Below are positions 12,370 through 24,267 of a stretch of DNA of 64,000 nt, piece after piece. A program made the translations under genes and the position numbers. The number at the start of each line of letters is the position of its first letter. Within the stretch, counting starts at the first letter, position 1. The notes beneath the pieces are model-generated. The model was not told where the DNA came from, searched no databases, and was given only the letters and a program-made list of their open reading frames with translations. The stretch is from Perognathus longimembris pacificus (taxonomy: Eukaryota; Chordata; Mammalia; Rodentia; Heteromyidae), in contig NC_063181.1 in assembly GCF_023159225.1 (NCBI RefSeq), positions 20,176,073 to 20,240,072 on the forward strand. Direction: 5' to 3'.

Positions 12370-12714
12370 TGAGATTGTTTATTTTTTCTATTGTTTATCT
12401 TCTCTATGGTTTAGCCTCTGTTGTCACTGTATCTGACTTTGGTACCCTGGGCATTGCAAATATGCTTGTTTGAATCAGGGAAGGGAAGGTGTGCATCAAA
12501 TTGGTGAGACAAATGGTAAAAAGCAGTCCAATGTAACAGCAATACATACAAGAAAATATGTAGTAAACTAACTGGACAACTCGGGGGGAGGCTGTTAGAG
12601 AGGGAGGAAAGTTGGAGAAAAATGTGAGAGAGTAGGTAACAAGTTTGCCAAGAAATGTATTCACTACTTTACATATGTAACTGTAACCCCTCTGTACATC
12701 AACTCGACAATAAT
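12370..12714 (+). mobile_element. L1 3' UTR fragment
   Basis: Sense L1 3' end with GTTGTCACTGTATCTGACTT, the TACCCTGGGCATTG word, a G-rich tract around 12,580-12,640 and the terminal TAACTGTAACCCCTCTGTAC followed by an A/T-rich tail. It is 5' truncated and non-coding. Confidence 0.85.
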
Positions 12715-12860
12715 TTTTTTAAGAAAAGAGTGAATATGACATTTTTCAGAGCATAAAATCATTTATGTTCCTATGTCACTTAGTGAAATAGCACCAAAAT
12801 TAGCATAGTGTCTTGACATGAGAAAACATCAAAGAAGTGTTTATTAATTAGAAGTTTCTT

Positions 12861-12962
12861 TTTTAATTTAATTTTATTGTCAATGTTATGTTCAGAAGGT
12901 TGATTTTAACATAAGTAAGGTAGTGAGTACATTTCTTGCCATATATGTTATACCCTCCCTCA
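12861..12962 (-). mobile_element. Short L1 3' end
   Basis: About 100 bp of the L1 3' terminus in reverse: TTTTATTGTCAATGTTATGT, AAGGTAGTGAGTACATTTCT and CCCTCCCTC. Diverged. Confidence 0.65.
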
Positions 12963-13345
12963 TTGTTATTCACCAACTTAATGATTGTAATAAGTTTACT
13001 TAGACTCTTTGAAATCTTAGTAACTTTCTCTTCTGTGGGAAAAAATGAATACTGTTATTAAGAGTATAATAATTATATCAGAACTAGTGAATATAAGACT
13101 ATTTTGTAACCAAGACGTACATTTTAGTACATATATGCATTAAGTTTTATAGATTACATCCATATAGATTTAATAATTGAACAAAATAAATATAAATCAT
13201 TTTACATTGATTAATTTTGTAAAAACAAATAAAACTATTATAAATATTTACTGAATGTTTTGTACAGTAACCAACGAATTAAAATGTAGTGGCTTTACTA
13301 AAAAGAAAATTTTAGAAAATAAATGTAAGAACCAAAGCCAAGCTT

Positions 13346-13411
13346 TACACATGTGCTGTTATACTCTGAGGAGGCTGAGGCAGAATGATTATGAGTTCCA
13401 GGCCAGCCCCT
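13346..13411 (+). mobile_element. 7SL/B1-like SINE fragment
   Basis: Contains GAGGAGGCTGAGGCAGAATG and GAGTTCCAGGCCAGCC, diagnostic of B1/Alu-type 7SL SINEs. It is truncated and joined directly to an L1 3' end on its right. Confidence 0.65.
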
Positions 13412-13539
13412 GCAGAGTGAGGGGGTATGAGGGACAAGGTAACAAACAGTACAAGAAATGTATCCAATGCCTAGCATATGAAACTGTAACCTCTCTGTAC
13501 ATCAGTTTGATAATAAAAATTTGGAAAAAAAAAAAAAAG
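13412..13539 (+). mobile_element. Very short L1 3' end with poly(A)
   Basis: Starts within the G-rich part (GAGGGGGTATGAGGGACAAGG), then GAAACTGTAACCTCTCTGTA, a TTGATAATAAAAATTT terminus and an A run of 14. Severely 5' truncated. Confidence 0.8.
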
Positions 13540-13904
13540 AATGGATTGGAATACCTAGAGGAGCCTTTCTCCACCTCACTGACCAATCATTTTTTAAATA
13601 CTAAGTTTAAAGCTAATCTTACCATCAGCTCACAAGTGAGAAATAACTAGACACAGCATGGAATAAATGGCTAAATTCACACTTTTAAATGAGGTTTGGG
13701 CAAAACTGAGTCTAGATTTTTAGTTTCATGAGATCTTGAATAAAACAGAGCCATGGGATTCCATCTGAAATCTTTCTATATTAAGAGGAAGTTTTCTATA
13801 TTGTCTGACGAAATATGCTTTCAGTGTTTGTATGTTGGAAAATAAGGATTCTCTATTTGGTTGCTAACTGTGTTTATGGTTTTGTTTGTAGCTTTCTTTC
13901 TTTT

Positions 13905-14110
13905 TTTCTGTATCAGTATTTGAACTCAGGGCCTTGAGACCTTGATTATCTGGTGATCTACTCCATATGCTACACCACTCATCGACCACTTGGTTGTTAA
14001 TTGAATATGGAATCTTTCAGACATTTCTGAGAGGTTGGCTTCAAACTGAGATCCTTTGGTTCTCAGCCACTTGAGTGGCTAAGATTACAAGTGTGAGCCC
14101 CCAGTTCTCA
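13905..14110 (-). mobile_element. Composite SINE (7SL-like plus tRNA-like), diverged
   Basis: On the plus strand the tRNA-like right monomer reads first (TTTGAACTCAGGGCCTTGAG), then the linker TTGTTAATTGAATATGGAAT, then the 7SL-like monomer (GAGTGGCTAAGATTACAAGT). Order and linker match the other composite copies in this window. Confidence 0.6.
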
Positions 14111-14149
14111 CCTGAACTGAAGTTTTGTGATTTTCTCAAAATCTGCATA

Positions 14150-15262
14150 GTGCATAAAAACCTCCCATGCTTCTGGATTGGGAGGATTAATATAGTCAAA
14201 ATGGCAATATTGCCAAAGGCTATCTGCAAATTCCATGCAATACCCATTAATATCCCAACACCATTTTTTAATGAAATAGAGGAAGCAATCCAGAAATTCA
14301 TAAGGAACAATAAACGACCACAAATAGCAAAAATAATCCTAAGCAGAAAAAACAGTGCTGGAGGAATTACAATACCCAACTTCAAGCTGTATTATAAAGC
14401 TATAATAATAAAAACAGCTTGGTATTGGCACCGGAACAGGCTTGAAGACCAATGGAACAGAATTGAAGACCCAGAAATGAACCCACAGAACTATGCCTAC
14501 TTAGTGTTTGATAAAGGAGCTAAAAAAATAGGATGGAAGAAAGATAGCCTCTTTAACAAATGGTGCTGGTAAAACTGGTTCAACACATGCAACAAACTAA
14601 AAGTACATCCTTATATATCACCCTGCACCAAAATCAATTCCAAATGGATCAAAGACCTTGAAATTAAAACAGATACCCTGAAAACACTAAAGAAGGAGTA
14701 GGAAAAACAATTTGGTTCCTTGGCACAGGATGGAACTTCCTTACCAAAGACCCAGAATGGCTAAAAGTTAAGGAAATGATGGAAAATGGGACTGCATCAA
14801 ACTGCAGAGCTTCTGCAGGGCAAAGGACATAGCTCACAAGATAAACAGAAAGCCGGCAGATTGGGAAAAGATCTTTACCTGCCATACAACAGACAAAGGC
14901 CTCATATCTAAAATATATGCAGAACTAAAAAAAATTAAATTCTCCAAAACAAAACCACAAAGAACCAACAGCCTCTTCAACAGTGGGCTAAAGACTTAAA
15001 AAGAGACTTCTCTGATGAGGAAATGAGAATGGCCCAGAGACATATGAAAAAGTGCTCTACATCACTGGCCATAAACGAAATGCAAATCAAACAACATTGA
15101 GATTCCACTTCACCCCAGTAAGAATGTCCTTTATCAAGAAAACTAACAATAATAAATGTAGGAGGGGATGTCCCCAAAAGGGAACCCCACTTCATTGTTG
15201 GTGGGAATGTAAACTGGTTCAGCCACTCCAGAAAACGGTATGGAGATTCCTCAGAAAGCTAA
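14150..15262 (+). mobile_element. L1 ORF2 C-terminal fragment, broken
   Basis: Translations in successive frames match the C-terminal third of mammalian L1 ORF2p, downstream of the reverse-transcriptase catalytic core. The first frame (to the stop near 14,570) has motifs such as [14 protein letters not shown] and [10 protein letters not shown] second frame (15,052 onwards) has LHCWWECKLVQPL and VWRFLRKL, including the region of the C-terminal cysteine motif. Stops and frameshifts separate the pieces, so it is a dead copy. Both ends are missing: it stops abruptly at 15,262 against a pyrimidine-rich tract and has no 3' UTR. Confidence 0.92.
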
Positions 15263-15283
15263 CTTTTTTTTTTAAGATGTTCT

Positions 15284-15441
15284 TTTTCTCTTATTCTTTC
15301 TTCCCTCCCTCCCTCTCTTCCTCCCTCCCTCCCTCTCTTTCTCCCTCCCTCCCTCTCTCCCTCCCTCCCTCCCTCCCTCCCTCCCTTCCTTCCTTCTTTC
15401 CTTCCTTCCTTCCTTCTTTATTTTTCCTCTCTCTCTCTCTA

Positions 15442-15478
<37 letters not shown>

Positions 15479-15505
15479 GTCTGTCTCTCCCTCCCTCCCT
15501 CCTCC
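15284..15505. repeat. Polypyrimidine tract (CCCT/CTTC/CT)n, about 220 bp
   Basis: Near-pure C/T strand composed of CCCTCCCT, TTCC and CTCTCT blocks in succession. It directly precedes a minus-strand composite SINE, so on that strand it is an expanded purine-rich 3' tail. It inflates the open frame that begins in the L1 fragment. Confidence 0.95.
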
Positions 15506-15722
15506 TGGTCCTGGGACTTGAAATCAGGGACTGGGCATCTTGGTGCACAAAGGTAGTGATCTACCACTTGAGCCACAGAACCAATTAAAACTTTTTGTAA
15601 ATAGTTTATTGGACATAGAATCCTATGGGTGTTCCTGTATAGGCTAGCTTTGAACTGTGATTTTCAGATCTCAGTCTCCTGAGTACATCAGATTAAAGAT
15701 GTGAACCACTGTGCCCAGATAA
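15506..15722 (-). mobile_element. Composite SINE (7SL-like plus tRNA-like)
   Basis: On the plus strand: GGTCCTGGGACTTGAAATCA (end of the tRNA-like monomer), CTACCACTTGAGCCACAG, then the 7SL-like monomer with CTCAGTCTCCTGAGTACATC and GTGAACCACTGTGCCCAG. Its 3' tail is the polypyrimidine tract immediately to the left. Confidence 0.7.
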
Positions 15723-15834
15723 ATTTCTCTATGATTAACAATACAAATGAACAACTATTCATTATTCCAAAATTTAAGAAACATAACTTGATAGTTATTT
15801 TGGAAATAATTCCTATTTGCAAGATTAAGCCTTA

Positions 15835-16068
15835 GGCTGGGAATATGGCCTAGTGGCAAGTGTTTGCCTCCTATACATGAAGCCCTGGGTTCAATTCCCA
15901 GCACCACATATATAGAAAATGGCCAGAGGTGGCACTGTGGCTCAAGTGGCCGAGTGCTAGCCTTGAGCAAAAAGAAGCCAGGGACAGTGCTCAGGCCCTG
16001 AGTCCAAGGCCCAGGACTGGCAGAAAACAAAAACAACAAAACCAAACAACTACAACAACAACAAAAAC
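15835..16068 (+). mobile_element. IDL-Geo-type dimeric SINE with complex A-rich tail
   Basis: Begins AGGCTGGGAATATGGCCTAG (A box TGGCCTAGTGG), has a B box GGTTCAATTCC, then the second monomer from GGCCAGAGGTGGC to GGACTGGC, followed by a roughly 45-bp tail of AAAC/AACA repeats. The 12-bp target duplication GATTAAGCCTTA is perfect at 15,823-15,834 and 16,069-16,080. Confidence 0.95.
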
Positions 16069-16080
16069 GATTAAGCCTTA

Positions 16081-17258
16081 CAGGGATACAAACTAAAATT
16101 AACAAAAAATTTTACCTAAAATGCTATTGATATAGGCCTTTATTTATTTTTATAGATGAAAGCACATCTCAAAGTCAAATTATGTATTTTGTTGATTGAT
16201 TTAAAGCAAATCTCCTCTAAATTTTCTCCTCATTTCAATTCTATCTAAAATCAAATATGGGTTGATCATTAGAGGACAAGCTTAAATTGATCATTAGAAT
16301 TCTTAATTAAATTAAACAAAAGAAGCTATGGATTTACTGGACCTCAAATAACCTGAGAATTATAGAAAGAGAACCAACTAACAGTATCATTGAAATTATT
16401 ACTGTTATAACATAAAATGAGAATTATATTGAAAACAGAAGTTGCTGTACATGAATTTCCCCAAAAGATTTTAGAACACTAACAATTTTTCAGTCATCTT
16501 TGAATGTTTGAAATATATGAGCCTCTACTGATTTTTGAAGTATACAATTGCATATATGTATAGAATCACATTCAAGTTTTTTTTATAGTTTGCTTTTAAA
16601 AAATGTCTATTAACTCTTATAATCCAAAATATTCTGTCTTCTCCTGTATGCATACTTTCTTCTGAAATGCCCAATAGATAGAACATTGTTTTACTTCACA
16701 CACTACAACTTTTCATTTCTACAATTTCTATTTAAGCTTCTATATATCTTCTGTATTTTGGTCATTAATACATAAAGACCATTTGTCTGATTTCTATGTT
16801 TTTAGTAAAACAGTACAGTTGGAACAAATATCTGGGTGCCTCTGTTTTTATTTATCAGTCTCATTTCTTGCTTCATTTTGATTAATTTATTTATCATTTT
16901 ATGTATTTTTATTCCTTGGCATAACTGATGATTTTTTTTGTTTTTACTGAATTTGATATTGTTTTTCTCTTTTTTTGGGGGGGTGATGAATATTTTCTTT
17001 TGTAACTCATTGAAGTTACTGATTTAAATAAATAAATAATTCATTTAAATTCCTGATAAATTTTTTAAATTTGATGTTATTTCACTGTGACACCATTCAT
17101 TCTAGGGCCAGTTACTCCCAATTATCAAAACAATGCTGTATGCATCATGTATTTAAATCTTATGAATGGAAAATAAATTCATTTCTCAACCTCTGTGTCA
17201 CTAAGCATGACAATTGTTATTCAAATTCAAGAGCATTTTCCCTAACTTGTGAATTTTC

Positions 17259-17296
<38 letters not shown>

Positions 17297-19964
17297 GTAA
17301 CTCCTGCCCTTCCAATGAAGATTATCTATTAAGAAGAATGTACGATGTGTTGATATGAGGAGGATGGGTGCAAATATACATTAGTAGTCTAAATGCAGCC
17401 CAGCTTTGTAATGTAAATTCAGTTCCCTTTTAATACCTCAAATTGTACTACATATTGATTTAATTCCTTCGGTGCTTTTTAAGGGGATTGAAATTATGCT
17501 TCATGGTCTTTTGCAAGTAATTTTGTTGATTAAATGAATTTGTCTTTGTTTTAGGTATTTCCAATATTGAGAACCTCTGAATCCTATTGCAGGATATATC
17601 CATATGTGTAGCATTTAACTAGTTATGAGTTCCATTTGTTCTGGTTGCCTTTAGAGAGATCTGGAATACAAACTTTATAGTCAGAATGGAGCATACTAGG
17701 TTTTGCCACAACCCAATTATATTATTGAAGATTCTCATGAGTATATCCACAGAGTCTAAAGTTTGCAACAATTAGTAATAATACTGAGTGATAAGTATGT
17801 ATATTCATATTTGTAATCTTTAATACTATTTGCTTCATTAAAACTGATGACAAACAAGATTTCTAAACTATTTTTCTGTAAGTATTTAAACAATGTTTTT
17901 AAAACAACAAAAGGCACTAGGAAATTTGAGGTGATGGGTGGGGAGAAATGTGTGAGAATTACAAAAGGGGTGACATGACACTGATCAAAATGCACTGTAC
18001 TAATAAAATGAAAAATTGAAAGCACTTTGTACAACTACTTGGAGATAGTATGTATATATGTATAATATGGTAAGTATAAAATATGTATTATTTATCTACA
18101 TCATTTAAGCTTTCTGGCAATGCAATTTTTTCTCTGAAAGAAGCAACATAGTCAAATATACTCAAACATATTAATCATAAGGAAAATTAATCAATACAGG
18201 AAAGCCAGTATTTATTTTATGTGTAATACTTCAAATTTCTTAAAGGAAGTATTATAAGTCTTGAATTAAGTAGAGTATAGTTAAGCTACTTTCTGTGGTC
18301 AACTCACTAAAATATCACCCATTTATCAACGAACCTGCAGCACAGTGAACAAAGTTCAATACATGTCAATATGAAAGACAATATGAAATAGTGAGAAAAA
18401 CAAGAAGTTACAGAGGCAAAATGGATATTTTTGTCAACAAGCAGATTGCAAAATGGACACTGTAAGATTTATGGACATAAGTTAAATCAGGAAGCTAAAC
18501 TTGCAAGACCTGAACAGCAATATTTTCTTCAAGTATGTGAAGCAATGAAAGAGCAACTCTAAAGAATGATTTATACTAAGCTCACTAAACCTTACAGGGA
18601 ATGATGTCAATACTAATATTTTAAATAATTCTATAAAAGATACAATTCATTTGAAAGATAGGCCAAAAGACTATACTACATACTATGTCTCTGTCATCAA
18701 GTGGTTTATTTTTCCCAAGCTCTTGAGAAGTTACATACTACAAATCAATTTAGTAAAGAAGCAAGTGGCCATTGCCAGAGCAAATAAATATACATCCCAG
18801 GTTTCCATTGAAGAAATTTTTATCTGATATAGTGTGCTGAAGTGACTGCTGTCATTCTGCTAACTTTCTATTAGTACTAGTTTTCCACAGATATTGGCTC
18901 TCCTGTTTCATAAAATATAATTTTTCTGTAAGCTAGTTCAGCTCTATCTAGCCACATGTAGAAAACTGTTGCTAAAGCATGAGTAGTGAAATACTTAATT
19001 CGCCTTAACTCCATAAGGATGACATAATCGAAACAAATTAGTAGACCATGGTCAAGTTCATTGCAAAATATTTAAGTGAAATTATTCCTTTACTCCTAGA
19101 GGACCTATAAACAAGACAGAAAAACAGGAGAAACAGAGATAAAGCAAGATTTTGTTCTTCAATTTGCTTAGCTAAGATGTTTTAGTCTATTTTGTGTTAA
19201 GTTTAGTCATTAATCACAGAGATTGAGAAGAAAACTTCATGTACACTACAATTCTTTAGTCTAACTTTTTCACTAGTTTTGTATTTTGAATACAATACAC
19301 ATAAGCTTTTTCATGTAAATACTATGAGCTACTGACCCTCGTATTTCTCAAAAAAATCTAGTAAAGATATTTTGAGCTATATTATTCCCAATCACATTAT
19401 AACATTAAAATAAAATAACACAGACAAACATCTATAGATGAGGAGTTTTAATGAATATATTGTCATTATCTTAATGTGTTTTATACGTAAAGAAATTGGG
19501 TTTGATATAAGTAAATACACATATTAAAATTGTCAAATGTAATTTGCAGACAGTATTTCAAGAAAAGTTTAATATATATATAAAACCTATCCTTCAAATC
19601 TTAGTTTATTGTTTAGAATTTATAGCTCTAAATTTAATGAATTCCTTCAGTTACATAAGTATAAAAATCATTACTTCATTTTCTCTAAGTACAGAATTAC
19701 AAGCATTTTGGACAGTTCAATAGGAAATTGCAAAAATTAAACTTGGGTCTAATACCCTAAGTTTAAACCTTGACTGTAATCTGCCATGTAGCAAGTGTTA
19801 TCTCACTGACAAGCCACACACAGTGAGACCTTGAAGCCAAATAATATAAAATAATTTATGATATTTAATATCTCTAGTGCTGGATTCATAGAAACATTAA
19901 GCAATCTAAGCAGGAGGTGATTTGACAGTGGAGGAGCAGAAGTGTGAGAAGATAGTTCTAGAGA
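16081..19964. other. AT-rich non-coding DNA with one (CA)n
   Basis: About 3.9 kb without a repeat family I can name, apart from the dinucleotide repeat at 17,262-17,294. No exon, RNA gene or long open frame is seen. It may hold old L1/L2/MIR remnants beyond recognition by eye. Confidence 0.45.
17262..17294. repeat. (CA)16 microsatellite
   Basis: Uninterrupted AC dinucleotides between TTTTCTT and GTGTAACTCC. Confidence 0.97.
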
Positions 19965-20117
19965 AAGGGTGCTCAACTACCTGAGTAACACCTTCAAGTT
20001 TTTGCTGGTTAATTGCAGATTATAATTGTATTTTCAGCTGGATTTGAACTTTGCTTCTCTGACCATAGCTTCCTGAGTATCTAAGATTAAGGTGTGAGTC
20101 TCTGATATCTGGCTTTC
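19965..20117 (-). mobile_element. Degraded composite SINE
   Basis: The linker appears as GCTGGTTAATTGCAGAT, followed on the plus strand by the reversed 7SL-like monomer (CTTCCTGAGTATCTAAGATT and GTGTGAGTCTCTGATATCTGG). The right monomer is mostly lost. Confidence 0.45.
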
Positions 20118-21514
20118 CTGAATGAAAATTTTCAGAAACAAATAAGGCCTGAAAGTAGACTAGAAAGTGATTCTTTCTCTGATGTTTATTTCCATCAACG
20201 CAAGTTGAAATCTGATGATGAAAATGAGCAAGTGATAATCACTGATATATTTGTACTTTACAGTAAGTATCTCACAGCTCATTGTAGAATGAATATGGAT
20301 ATTGGAAAATAAGAAAATACAGGGAAATGAGGGAACTTGACAAAGTGCAATTTCACAAAACAAGAATGTTGGTGAACTTTGGAAATTTTCATTGGATATC
20401 TCAAAATACAATGAGTGGACTGAGCCTAGTAAATATTACTAACTAAAATATTTTCCATTACATTTTAGGCAATAGTATAAAAGAACAATGAAAGTGGACT
20501 TTTTTTTTCATGTGGCATAATTTATAAGTCATATAAATTATGATAATTTTAAATGCTAAATTTCTACTTATTAAAGGACTAATCATCATTCAAAGGAAAA
20601 TAGTTTAAAGAGCCAAAGCTATAATTTTTAAAAGGATGTTATTGTGTTTCAATAGAAAAATTTACATATGAGTGGTTTAAAAATTAGTCACTGTAATGAA
20701 AGTACCTTTTTATACTTTCTTAGAACCCTAGGTTTTTTCCCCCTTCTAAATTACTGCAGCTGAATGATTATTTTTCTCAGCAAAGTCATAATTTTATTCC
20801 CTTTTATTTAAAGTTTTAAAGATCCCTTTTTATGTTTTCATCAGTGTAAATTCCATTCATTGGTACAAACTACTAGTTTAATAATGAAAAGTAACCTGTG
20901 CAAAGAAATAAAAGTTTGAGATAGAATGAGATATCGCAACCTCCATTCTTATTGTTACCATTTATTTTAAGGTTGATACTGTGGTTGGAGCCCAAATGGA
21001 GGAAAACACTTCCAGAACCTAGGAATTTTGACATATCTCTTTTATTTTAAAATAACATTTATTATATAATAGATAAAGAAAGGAAATAGTCTCTTGAGAC
21101 ATATTGTCAGGCCTTGATCTTTTGATTGGTATTATTTTGGTTTGGTTTGCTTTGTAGTTTTCAAGACCAAGCCTGAAGTTTGATGCAAGCTAGAATCTAC
21201 CACTGTACTACAGCCCAGGGAATTTCATGCATAAATGTTGATTATAATTAAAGGAAATAATCGTGGATAATAATAGTTTGAATTCTTTTTCACTAACAGA
21301 AGTGTCAGTGATACATTGAAATATGCCACATGACATTTCAAAGAGGTGTAATGACTGTTCATTTGCAAGAGTGAGAGTTAAACACAAATGCATATAGAAT
21401 TCATAATCTTTTATTTCTGTATTATTATGTCCACTTTGTCTATATTTTATAATATATTTTCAAATGCATGACCCAATTTACAAGAAAAATGTCTTAAAAT
21501 ATTGCTGTGAGTCT
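20118..21514. other. AT-rich non-coding DNA, nothing firmly recognised
   Basis: A weak tRNA-SINE-like smear may lie near 21,110-21,225 on the minus strand, but the match is too poor to call. No coding signal. Confidence 0.4.
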
Positions 21515-21840
21515 GATTTGTGTCCTCCAACATTCTTATGCTGAAGACACCTAGTTTGTCATAATTTGGATGTGTTCGAACAGTATGTAGAGAGGTAATA
21601 AGATTATAGAAGGCCTCACAATATACCTTATTTCAACCTTACATATGTCCTTATAACAATGGAAAATTTGTCCATACATTGAGTTGAAAGTCCCAAAATA
21701 AAGACCTTGCTGAGAAGCATCAAGAAGCAAGCATTTTCTTACTAAAGACAGGACACAGGAAAAAGTGAGAACATTAACATTTTTGTCCTGGAATTTTGGA
21801 TTAAATCTATAATATCTTTGTCTTATAATTTGAGATTCCC
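21515..21840 (+). mobile_element. Possible old MaLR-like LTR
   Basis: Begins with a form of the MaLR start: TGATTTGTGTCCTCCAACAT, then CTTATGCTGAAGACACC, then AGAGGTAATAAGATTATAGA and ATGTCCTTATAACAATGG. The order of words fits MaLR LTRs remembered from other mammals; the 3' end is not clear and there is no open frame. Confidence 0.45.
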
Positions 21841-22077
21841 AATCTACACTATTAGTGTGTGTTGATCAAGAAAACTAGAGTCTGAAATTTTGTTATGACA
21901 AACAGTAAATATTACCTACAATTTAATAAATTGTTTAATATTTTATTATGGAAAATTACAATGTACTCACCAGTTTCATAGTGAGAAACCATAAAATACA
22001 AATTACCATAGGAAAATAACATAATTTTATATTGCAAACATCTGAGGAAACATTATACAATGTTTTAAAATTAATTA

Positions 22078-22405
22078 TTTATTGTCAAAGTGACGTATAG
22101 AGGGGTTACAGTTTCATATGTAAGGCAGTGCATATATTTCTTATCAAAGTTATCACTTCCTCTCTCATTTTTCTCTCACCTTCCCACTCCCCAATACTTT
22201 CCACAGTTGTACAGCTGGTTTATAGCATATTGTCTTGTACTTGCTGCTATTACATTGTTTTGCCTTTTACCCTTCGTCTCTCCATTTTGTTGTTCCCCTT
22301 TCCTTTCCTACTTCTGATAATTCTATATACAATACTCAGGGTATGAAAATCAGTTAAGGTGACATTAGGGGTAAAAACATGGGGAAGAAAGACAAAAGAA
22401 AATGA
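22078..22405 (-). mobile_element. L1 3' UTR fragment
   Basis: Reverse L1 3' end: TTATTGTCAAAGTGACGTAT, GGGGTTACAGTTTCATATGT, AAGGCAGTGCATATATTTCT, a C/T-rich tract, then TTTTGCCTTTTACCCTTCGT and ACTCAGGGTATGAAAATCAG. Two overlapping Leu/Ser-rich open frames are incidental. Confidence 0.85.
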
Positions 22406-22530
22406 CTTAAAGAAGTCCTAATGTGTTTTGACTCTGAGGAAAGAAGGGATATGTGACATTTGTGAAGCTTTTATAATTCAGGGAAAATAATAATGTAAAA
22501 AAAAATTTGGTGACAAAAGTTCATTATTCC

Positions 22531-22745
22531 GGGCTGGGGATATGGCCTAGTGGCAAGAGTGCCTGCCTCATATATATGAGGCCCTGGGTTCGATTCCCCA
22601 GCACCACATATACAGAAAATGGCCAGAAGGGGCGCTGTAGCTCAAGAGGTAAAAGTGCTAGCCTTGAGCAAAAAGAAGCCAGGGACAGTGCTCAGGCCCT
22701 GAGTCCAAGGCCCAGGACTGGCAAAAAAAAAAATAAAAAAAAAAA
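22531..22745 (+). mobile_element. IDL-Geo-type dimeric SINE (full length)
   Basis: Begins GGGCTGGGGATATGGCCTAG at 22,531. The A box TGGCCTAGTGG (22,543-22,553) and B box GGTTCGATTCC (22,588-22,598) are intact. The second monomer starts at GGCCAGAAGGGGCGCTG and ends GGACTGGC, followed by an A tail with single T interruptions. The 10-bp target duplication TCATTATTCC is perfect (22,521-22,530 and 22,746-22,755). A good candidate for a recently active copy. Confidence 0.95.
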
Positions 22746-22849
22746 TCATTATTCCAAAAAGGATGGAATTGAAGAGAAAATAAACAAGTAGAAAATAAAG
22801 ATTAGGAAGTTTAGGCGTTATTCTTCATGATAGTAATGATAATCATAGC

Positions 22850-23078
22850 ACATTTTTGGTCTTGAACTTAGTGTCTGAGTGCTATCCTTTATCTTTTCTG
22901 CTCAAGATTGGCACTTTACCATCTAAACCACACATCCACTTACCACTTTTTGATGATTACTTAAAGATATGAATCCCAAGGATTTTCCTACCCCTGCCAG
23001 TTTTCTTACCGGGAACCTCAGAACTCAGCTTCCTAAGTAGCTAGAAATCCAGGTCTGAGGATCCAGGTTCAAAAGGTA
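22850..23078 (-). mobile_element. Degraded composite SINE
   Basis: Reversed tRNA-like monomer (TTGAACTTAGTGTCTGAGTG, GCTCAAGATTGGCACTTTAC) followed by a reversed 7SL-like monomer (AGCTTCCTAAGTAGCTAGAA). The linker region is diverged. Confidence 0.5.
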
Positions 23079-23294
23079 GCACTGGAAAACACACAAGTGA
23101 TTTACATATTACTTTTAACGATACCAAGTATTTAAACATGCAAAAGTAGACATAAACCAGAAAACTAAGAAATAAATTCAGTTGTATTAAGATGAGATAA
23201 AATATCCTGAAAATGAAGTGCCTTTTTTATGTTTGCAGATTACTTTGTTTTAACTTTAATTTTCTTGTCAAGGTGCTATCTCTGAGCTTTTTCT

Positions 23295-23498
23295 TTTTCT
23301 TTTTCTTTTTTTTTTTTGGGGGGGGGGGCATTCCTGGGGCTTGGACTCAAGGCCTGAGCACTGTCTCTGGCTTCCTTTTGTCACTTGAGCCACAGCGCCA
23401 CTTCTGGCTGTTTTCTATATATGTGGTGCTGGGGAATTGAACCCAGGGCTTCATGTATATGAGGCAAACACTCTTGCCACTAGGCCATACCCAGCCCC
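23295..23498 (-). mobile_element. IDL-Geo-type dimeric SINE with a ~20-bp internal deletion
   Basis: Minus-strand copy with the T-rich tail complement followed by a G run, then CATTCCTGGGGCTTGGACTC into the second monomer. The block containing GCTAGCACTC present in every other copy is missing: the sequence jumps from CTTCCTTTTG to TCACTTGAGCC. The first monomer ends at CCCAGCCCC. The target duplication TCTCTGAGCTTTTTCT is perfect over 16 bp (23,279-23,294 and 23,499-23,514). Confidence 0.93.
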
Positions 23499-23520
23499 TC
23501 TCTGAGCTTTTTCTCTCAAA

Positions 23521-24150
23521 AAAAATAATTTTATTGTCAAAGTGATGTACAGAGGAGTTACAGTTACATACATAAGGTAGTGAGTACATGTGTTGTCCCT
23601 CACTGTTCTCCCAGTCTTCCTCACCCCGCCCCAACCCAAGTTGTACAGTTCATGTACAACTTATTCTGTCTTGTGAGTATCACTGTGGCATTAGTTCACC
23701 CTTTCTCCTTTGTCTCATCATTTTGATGTTCTCCTTCCCTTCCTTAATTCAGATAAATGCATATACAATACCCAGGGTATGAAAATCAAGTACAGTGACA
23801 AAAGGGGATAAAACATTGGGAAAAAGTTTTTTTAAAAAGAAAGAATTTCACATAGCACATTAAAACAACAAAAATAAAGAAAAACCTCTTGTTTCTGTAT
23901 CTTGGAGTTCATTTCGCTTAGTATCATCTTAAATGGTCATATGTATATAGCTATTGAGCTATTGTGATGCTATTCTAGGATTATATAAGACATATATTAA
24001 TTATTAAACGTGAGAGAAACCATGGAATCTACTTTTCTTTGAGTCTGGCTTACCTCACATAATAGGAAGTTTTCCAAGTGTTTCCATTTCCTTCTGGATG
24101 GGGTGCTGCCATTCTTTCTGATGAAAGCATAGAATTCCATTATATATATA
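23521..24150 (-). mobile_element. Longer L1 3' UTR fragment
   Basis: Reverse L1 3' end over about 630 bp. It starts with an A/T boundary, TTTTATTGTCAAAGTGATGT and GGAGTTACAGTTACATACAT, then a C-rich tract, GTCTCATCATTTTGATGTTC and CCAGGGTATGAAAATCAAG. It continues into the more 5' part of the L1 3' end, with GAGTTCATTTCGCTTAGTAT and CTTCTGGATGGGGTGCTGCC. The preceding IDL-Geo copy lies within 25 bp of its 3' end. Confidence 0.85.
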
Positions 24151-24267
24151 TATGAGCTAACATAAGGAAAACATCTGAACATAAAACAATTTTACACTCC
24201 TATGTATATGTTAGAAAACCACAAGATGAGTGTATAAACCATAAAGTTTATTAAAGAAGCTTATGTG

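Noticed and set aside
15052..15588. 178-codon open frame, the longest in the window
   Set aside because: The first part is L1 ORF2 sequence and the rest is a translated pyrimidine tract (Pro/Ser/Leu repeats). It is not a host gene.
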